A DNA stretch of 64,000 bases from Rhizophlyctis rosea (lineage: Eukaryota > Chytridiomycota > Chytridiomycetes > Rhizophlyctidales > Rhizophlyctidaceae). Shown here in pieces: positions 58,307 to 64,000 of the stretch. Both the position numbers and the translations under genes were made by a program. The notes beneath the pieces are model-generated. The model was not told the origin of the DNA. It searched no databases and saw nothing but the letters and a program-made list of their open reading frames with translations. Position 1 is the stretch's first letter. The number at the start of each line of letters is the position of its first letter. The stretch spans positions 1 through 64,000 of the forward strand of contig JADGJC010000175.1 of the NCBI GenBank assembly GCA_027596075.1. The letters run 5' to 3'.

Positions 58307-58915
58307 ATGATGCAGCCAGAGACTGCACGAGGCCCGAAAGTCGGGGGAGCACATCCTGTGAATATTGCTGCGTCAACCAGGCCCACGACCAAGGGCGATT
58401 TCCATCCCGGGATCATTGACGGTTACCCCTTGACTCATTGCAACAACATGTGGAACTTAGTGCTGTGCTGCAAGGAATGGGGCAAGGGCAAGAGAATACT
58501 GGTATGGTCCAGTGGCTGACCAGCACAGTGCCGGGCAATCCCTTGCTGGAAAAAGCCGAGACAGACGCTGCCGTCATCATGGATGGATTGAAACGCTACA
58601 TCGAGATCATGAAATAGGTTCTGCCAGAAAACATTCATCTCGGGCGCACAAATTGAGGCTGTCATGGAACCCATACAGCCAGCTGTGGAGGAGGGGCGGC
58701 CACAGATTCCGCTGCTCACTGCCTCTAGCAACTGTCCCGGCATGGAGGAATGGAGGATGGAGAATCGTTCGGGGAATGAGCGACAAGACGTGGTACGGAC
58801 AGAGCTCTTCCACAGCAGAATTCAGACATTGTTTGTGGATGTCTCGCATGGTCAATCTGGCCTATCTGGCAATCAAAGCAAAAGATGTCTGATGTGTCCG
58901 TCGTTTCAGAAGTAG
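58307..58915 (+). pseudogene. Degenerate coding patch of unknown origin
   Basis: Protein-like stretches lie in different plus-strand frames with stops between them: GAHPVNIAASTRPTTKGDFH from about 58346, then in another frame NPLLEKAETDAAVIMDGLKR (about 58534-58600), then SGAQIEAVMEPIQPAVEEGR (about 58638-58700). Residue use looks like soluble protein, but splice signals do not join the parts cleanly. I do not recognise the parent family. It is either a decayed gene or one whose exons I cannot resolve. Confidence 0.35.
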
Positions 58916-59825
58916 TCATGTAGGACTTTTAATTTCGAAAGAACTTGAGATTGGGAACGGGGTGGGACTTTGCCGGCGGCCAGCCGGAGGCCCCGAGCCC
59001 TGGGTCAAGTGACCATGGGGCGCGTTTCTTTGAGCGCCTCCAACGCGGGTTTTCCCCACATCGTCCTCCGAATGTGGAAGGTCTCCAGGTGATACATGTA
59101 CTACCGGCATGTGCAGGGAAACTTTTTGGGACTGCTAAGCCGTTCCCAATTAGAAAACGTGACGTGATTTTGCACCGGGATGCATTTATGCGGCAATAGT
59201 GATTTTGAAATGAAGCCGCTTTGCATAGCGGTGCGTAGCGAGACATCTTACGGACAAATGTTGGTAGATGGAGTCTGGTGGGGGTTGGTGGAGGGAGTGC
59301 AGAGCTCAATAATGCGCATCATTTTATGTGCAACATTCCATACGAGCTCGTGGAGAAGTGGACATTTGGACGGACATCGGTGAACTTTTGGTAGCAGCTG
59401 CTTTGTATTACAAGTGTGTGACCCGGCCTCCGGAGTGCTACCCCTGACACCTCCACAAAAGCTGTATCCTCCACTGTGTCTGGAGTTCATTCGAGGTCTT
59501 CCTTACCCCCGCTGTCAGCTTTTTTGTCTGCTCACGTTGCAAGGCGCACCAAGGGTCGATGACGCTGGTCTGAAAGCAGTCCCAAGTTCATACAGCAAGC
59601 AAGGCATTTGCTTATTTGCGTTTACCGAAATTCGATATCGGTCCATACCAACTTGAAACGGCGGCTATCAAAAGACCATACTTCCTACAAGTTGCGTTTC
59701 GAAACATATCAAGAAAGAGTTTGCTGTCCGTCTCTCCCTCCGGCGAATTCGCTGGACCCCTGGTGTGCTGGTCACCCAGTTTCAAATCTTCCCAATTTTT
59801 TGTTAGTAAACATACCCCGTCTGCA
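58916..59825. other. Intergenic region
   Basis: About 900 bases before the reductase fusion gene. Open frames exist but carry no recognisable content. The last 200 bases probably hold its promoter and leader. Confidence 0.4.
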
Positions 59826-62800
59826 ATGAGGTTCTGCAGACATTACGCGGCCATCCGGGCCACCTCCCTACACCTCCTCGCTCTCGTCATATTCCTGACA
59901 TCCCTCCCACAAACACTCGCACACGCCCTTCACCGGCGCCAAGCGGTATCCACTTTACCATTAGCATTACCCGACACCGCCGGCTTCGATTTTCATAAGA
60001 CGTTACATCCCGGACCAGATTATACTGTTACGCTGCATTGGTCAATACAACCAGCGCCGCCAACTTCCACGAAGAATGCGACTGCTCAATACACGTATCT
60101 GCTTCATGCGGCGATTGCATTGGAGAATATACCGGCACCGACGGATGACCGGCGAGCTTGGGTGGCATTGGGGTTGGGGGAGGCGTCGATGATGGATTCG
60201 GAGTTTATTATCTGTAGACAGGGTGAAGGGAGGTTTGTGGGGAATGCGACGGGGGGTAGAGCGACGATTGAGGAGCGGTTTGCACCGAAGAAGTATGCTC
60301 CTCCGGTATGTCTTGGTAGTGGCGGATGTTTGTAAGGCAAATTGTGAATGATGTTGACCAATGGTCACTTTTCTTATTTAGACGCTGAACGAAAATGAAC
60401 TTCTAATCACACCCATACGCGGCATCCGCCTCACCAACTCTCTTTTCTGCGAATTTACACGCGTAAACCAAACCAATGCCACCAGCCACATGTCCTTCGA
60501 CCCCTCCGCCCCATCCAACATTATATGGGCATTTGGTGGTCTCACCGCCTCCCCGACCCCAAACACAACCTTCTTCTACCACGGCAAAGACCAACGCGGT
60601 GCAAACACTACAACCTTCCTCACAGGTGCAACCTCCTCAACAGAGACCAAATCCTTCAACAAGAAGATGATTCACGGAATCGGGATGATGGCCGTCTGGC
60701 TATTCCTCTTTCCCATAGGCGTCTTCTACGCCCGATATTTCCGCTACAAACCCGGATGGACATACGTACACGCTTGCACCCAAACAATCGGTCTAATCAC
60801 CATCTTCATGGTCCTCGGTGTCATCGCCTCGGACGACATCCGCCCAACCACATCAATCCACGCAATGGCGGGCCTCCTCCTCGTCTCCTTAATCCTAATC
60901 CAAACCCTCTTCGGCATCGCCTCCCTCATCGGCCTCTGGAACGAAATGGTCGCCAACGTCCGAGCATGGATCAAAATGTTCCATAACAACGTTGGGTTCA
61001 TGCTCATGATCGTTGCTGCCATCACGGGCGGACTGGGCGTCGAGACCTTGTACCCATGGGAGCAGAAAATGCCGGGATGGGTGTACATTTGGGGTCCGTA
61101 TATTGCGTTGGTGACGTTCTGGCCGGTTTTGTTTGTTTGTGCGGAGATTTATTATAGGAAGAGGGTGGTTAGGAAGGAGCCCAGGAAGGGTGTGCAGCCT
61201 TTGATGCCCTCCAAGAAGTTGGATGATGAGGGTGTAGGAGGGGTCGTGAGGAGGAGTAGTAGTAAGTTGAGGAATAGAAAGGATAGTAATTTGAGTATGG
61301 CGGAGTTGCCGTTGCATGCTGAGAGGAAGATTCATATGAAGATGTACACGTGGGAGACGCTTGATGAGGCTATCAATGGAGGGTGAGTAATGCTGTATCC
61401 TAAGCGCTTTTTCAAAAGCTCTTCTGTTGCTGACGCCGCGGTCTTTTTCCTTTTTCACTTGTGATAATTGCAGGGAAATGCTTGTGGTGGGAAATGGTCA
61501 CTATGTGTACGATATCAGCAAGTGGATTACGTCACATCCCGGTGGACAATTGATCTTGCATGCTGTGAATGGAACGGATATTACGAACGACTATTTCCAT
61601 GAAGCTGGATGTAAGTATCCTTCCTGCAATGATGGTCATGGTGCTGAGGAAACTGTTTGCTGACCAGTTGGCATATGACAATAGTCGACGCAGATGACTT
61701 TGCACCCCGTGCACCGGTCCCTGCTCAAGTCTCTAACCGCAATGGTGGCAAACTCCCTCGACAAGCAACCGTTGCCTCCCGCGCGTCCACAACCATGTCC
61801 TCCCGCGCATCCATCTACGGCGCTGTGGCCGCCTTGATGGAAGAAAACCACAACTCCCTTCTGGACGAGAAGGAATGGAAGCTACTGCTGAAATCACGGC
61901 GGACTCACGTGCATACCCGGTTAGCTATTCAACGTTTAAGTCACCTCCTTGTTGGCGAATTAGTAGGAGACTCCAATGCCCTACGGAACCAGGAAGAGGA
62001 CGAAAGTCCAACGACAGCAAACACTTTGGGAAGTTCATCTTCCGGGACCTTAGTACCTCCCGGTCATCGCTTCGACTCCCACGAATACCGTCGTTACGCC
62101 CTGATTGACAAGCAGCAAGTCACCTTCCCTTCCGCATCTTCCGCAACAAACCATCCCGTCTACAAATTCAAATTCTGCCTCCTCTACCCCTTCGATCGCC
62201 GTATCCGCGAACCCACAAAATTCCATCCGGGCCAATGTGTCGAATTACAAGCTCGGATTAATGGGAACACGGTTTCGAGATACTACACGGTCGTGTCGGA
62301 CGGATGGACTACTGCCACATTTGAGATTCTCGTGAAGGTGTATCCGGAGGGAGTAATGGGACAATGGTTGGGGAAGCTAAAACCTGGAGATAAGCAGGTC
62401 AAGATCCGCGGGCCATTTGGAACACCTTTGATCAACATTCCTAGATCCGTTTCGATGGTGGATGGAGGGAGAGACCGGAATTCGTTCCACCCGGGGAGGA
62501 GCAGCAGGGGTGTGGGGACGGTGTATCATTTTGCTGGTGGGAGTGGGCTCACGCCGTTTTTGCAACTTGTTAGAAGTTTGCTGTTACCGGTCATGGAGCC
62601 TCTGCTGGTGACGTCAGATTACAACCCGTCGCAGAGTGATGAATTGCAGTTGGCGTATGGGGATAGACTAGTAGCAACACATCATTACTTCGATGGGTGG
62701 GCTATCGGGCACAACCTCCGGACAGGGCAGAGGGGCGCCTTCCCGCTAAGTTGCACACTTCCTCCTTGCGGACCATACACGAACTTGGTCTTGATTAACT

Positions 62801-63147
62801 CGGTACATACAATGGAAGATATCTTCGGGACGGACGTACTGGAAGGTGCCATGTTAGCTTATCCCGCGAATATTGAAGTCCACCACTTCGTGGCCAACGG
62901 TTACAAAACGGGCGGGGTGGTCCGGGACGGTGTGTCGGGGTGCGTGTACGAGGGCCGGATCAAGACGGGAGATGTGATGCAGATTGTGGCCAAGAGATGG
63001 ATGGGAGGTGGTGGATCGGACAGTGGGGAGCAGAAGATCATTGTGTGTGGTCCTGGACGGTTCGAAGGAGACATGATGGATGCACTAGGGGAGTGTGGAG
63101 TGGAATTGGAGGGGGTGGAGGTGTTACCCCCTGATCGTTATGTGTAA
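59826..63147 (+). CDS. DOMON - cytochrome b561 - cytochrome b5 - flavin reductase fusion with an internal SH3 domain
   Basis: Four exons, 59826-60305, 60382-61382, 61474-61610 and 61685-63147, all in frame, about 1,025 residues. A signal peptide (HLLALVIFLTSLPQTLAHAL) leads to an extracellular DOMON-like domain (RRAWVALGLGEASMMDSEFI; LTNSLFCEFTRVNQ). A five-helix cytochrome b561 follows, with His in MIHGIG, YVHAC, SIHAMAG and MFHNNVG as heme ligands. Next comes a cytochrome b5 core (YVYDISKWITSHPGGQLILH, YFHEAG) with its HPGG heme His. The C-terminal reductase has RYYTVVSD (FAD), IRGPFGTPLI, the pyridine-nucleotide motif FAGGSGLTPFLQL, and IIVCGPGRFEGDMM. Between the FAD and NAD lobes sits an SH3 domain (DELQLAYGDRLVATHHYFDG, WAIGHNLRTGQRGAFPL). 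The parts would pass electrons from NAD(P)H across the membrane, perhaps to extracellular iron or ascorbate, which is inference. Confidence 0.85.
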
Positions 63148-63823
63148 GGATGGGCGACCTGACTTGACTGATGATGTGGTTCAACCTCTCTCTCGCAATT
63201 TTGGTGCTGGTAGTAGTTAGCGTAGGGTCCCCCTATAATCTTGTATATTTTCTTACGAGTTAATACTTATAGCAGTCTGATGGCGGTGCGCGCCATATCC
63301 ATTTCACATGTTTTTGTGATTGAGGCAGTTGATCGTCGCCAAATTACGCGTATGGTGGGACATTCTGGTTCAACACAACCCCTGCTTTGAATGAACATTA
63401 GGGCTGAGCCAGGACCGAAATGCACTGAAGGAACAGAAACCAAGGAGTTCAGAAGTGGAAAAAGCAAAAAACTACAGCACGCAGTATTCCCGTGTGGTCC
63501 CCCACCACAGTACTGACTGCGCCATCACCAGCTTAACTTCGGAGATCAGACGGGATCCGGTGGTTTCTGGTGTGTATGGCCGTAGATGTTGAATAAAGTC
63601 TGTCATCAATACTCACACAGATAATGTGGCACCCAGCCGGCGAGGCCCCACTCGGTGGAACATGGTCATGGCTTCAGTGGGATTACTAATCTTGCTTCGC
63701 GTGATGCAACTATGATAAATATCATTATATCTACGACTGCTAACAAAAGAATATACAGAAACAAAACTTGCTCGTCACCACATCCTATCCTACGCTTCCT
63801 ACTCATGCTTTTCCTAAACTGCA
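63148..63823. other. Convergent intergenic region
   Basis: About 680 bases between the reductase fusion and the RNA polymerase III gene, which face each other. AT-rich near 63710-63760; nothing recognised. Confidence 0.4.
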
Positions 63824-64000
63824 ACTCGCATAACATTCTCATGGAACAGCAACTTCTTACCCCCTACAATATCATCTACACTTTGCTCCGTTTGCTGCAA
63901 GAGCTTGAACAACCCCGTTCCAATTTCCATCGGCTGCCCCATGATGATACACTCAGACACCCCATCAATGTGATCTCGCTTCCCATAGAAGGAAGCCTCG
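63824..64000 (-). CDS. POLR3A: RNA polymerase III largest subunit (RPC1), C-terminal end
   Basis: The window ends inside this minus-strand gene. The last 58 or so codons read EASFYGKRDHIDGVSECIIM and GQPMEIGTGLFKLLQ, then a tail ending in MRVAV and a TAG at 63824-63826. The G-V-S-E-C-I-I-[ML]-G-x-P-[MA]-x-[IL]-G-T-G segment is the extreme C-terminal signature of the Pol III largest subunit. The enzyme makes tRNA, 5S rRNA and U6. No intron in the visible part. Confidence 0.85.

Noticed and set aside
1..64000. CRISPR arrays, insertion sequences, operons or bacterial ribosome binding sites
   Set aside because: The spliced gene structures show a eukaryotic nuclear genome; no spaced direct repeats, transposase or LTR motifs were seen.

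Overview
The window is nuclear DNA of a flagellated early-diverging fungus, most likely a chytrid (Chytridiomycota or a close relative). Three things point there: genes are split by many short GT-AG introns (about 50-100 nt); fungal gene families are present (HbrB/Bit61, a Rga-type LIM-RhoGAP, TRF4-like); and two families found only in organisms with motile or compartmentalised cilia are present (a DRC9/DRC10 IQ protein and nephrocystin-1). I see no bacterial, viral or transposase genes. Coordinates come from reading splice sites by eye. Family names rest on motif recognition, not on searches.

Layout. 1-12 kb: the 3' end of an acidic protein gene, a TspO-like multispanning membrane protein, a cyclic-nucleotide-gated (CNG/HCN-type) channel gene on the minus strand, and a very long disordered protein with a PB1-like head. 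12.5-24 kb: a secretory kelch-TM-SH3 receptor-like gene (minus), a HbrB/PRR5-type TORC2 subunit, the nucleoporin Nup133, and a DRC9/DRC10-like axonemal protein (minus). 24.5-27.3 kb: nephrocystin-1. 27.6-31.8 kb: a mosaic of gene pieces on one strand, namely U2AF65 pieces in permuted order, an alpha-glucosidase fragment joined in frame inside the same exon as U2AF RRM2, and a TRF4-like nucleotidyltransferase with a frame break. 32-42 kb: an adenosine-deaminase-like enzyme, a spliced-looking unidentified locus with a structured-RNA-like stretch, SNX3, an alkaline ceramidase, a decayed dienelactone hydrolase, and a PD-(D/E)XK-like protein. 42.5-52 kb: a mitochondrial PPR protein, a zinc-finger/INO80E-like protein, an F-box/LRR protein with a repeat-rich head and basic tail, and the telomere protein POT1. 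52.9-64 kb: a LIM-RhoGAP, an F-box-like protein, a degenerate coding patch, a DOMON-cytochrome b561-cytochrome b5-flavin reductase fusion carrying an internal SH3 domain, and the 3' end of the RNA polymerase III largest subunit.

The genes do not form one pathway; this is an ordinary gene-dense eukaryotic neighbourhood with housekeeping, signalling and cilium genes interleaved. Two features stand out. One is the reductase fusion at 59.8-63.1 kb, which would carry a whole transmembrane electron-transfer chain on one polypeptide. The other is the run of damaged or rearranged coding sequences (CNG channel, kelch protein, U2AF/GH13/TRF4 mosaic, dienelactone hydrolase) lying among clearly intact genes. 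Whether the damage is real gene decay or assembly error cannot be settled from this sequence alone.
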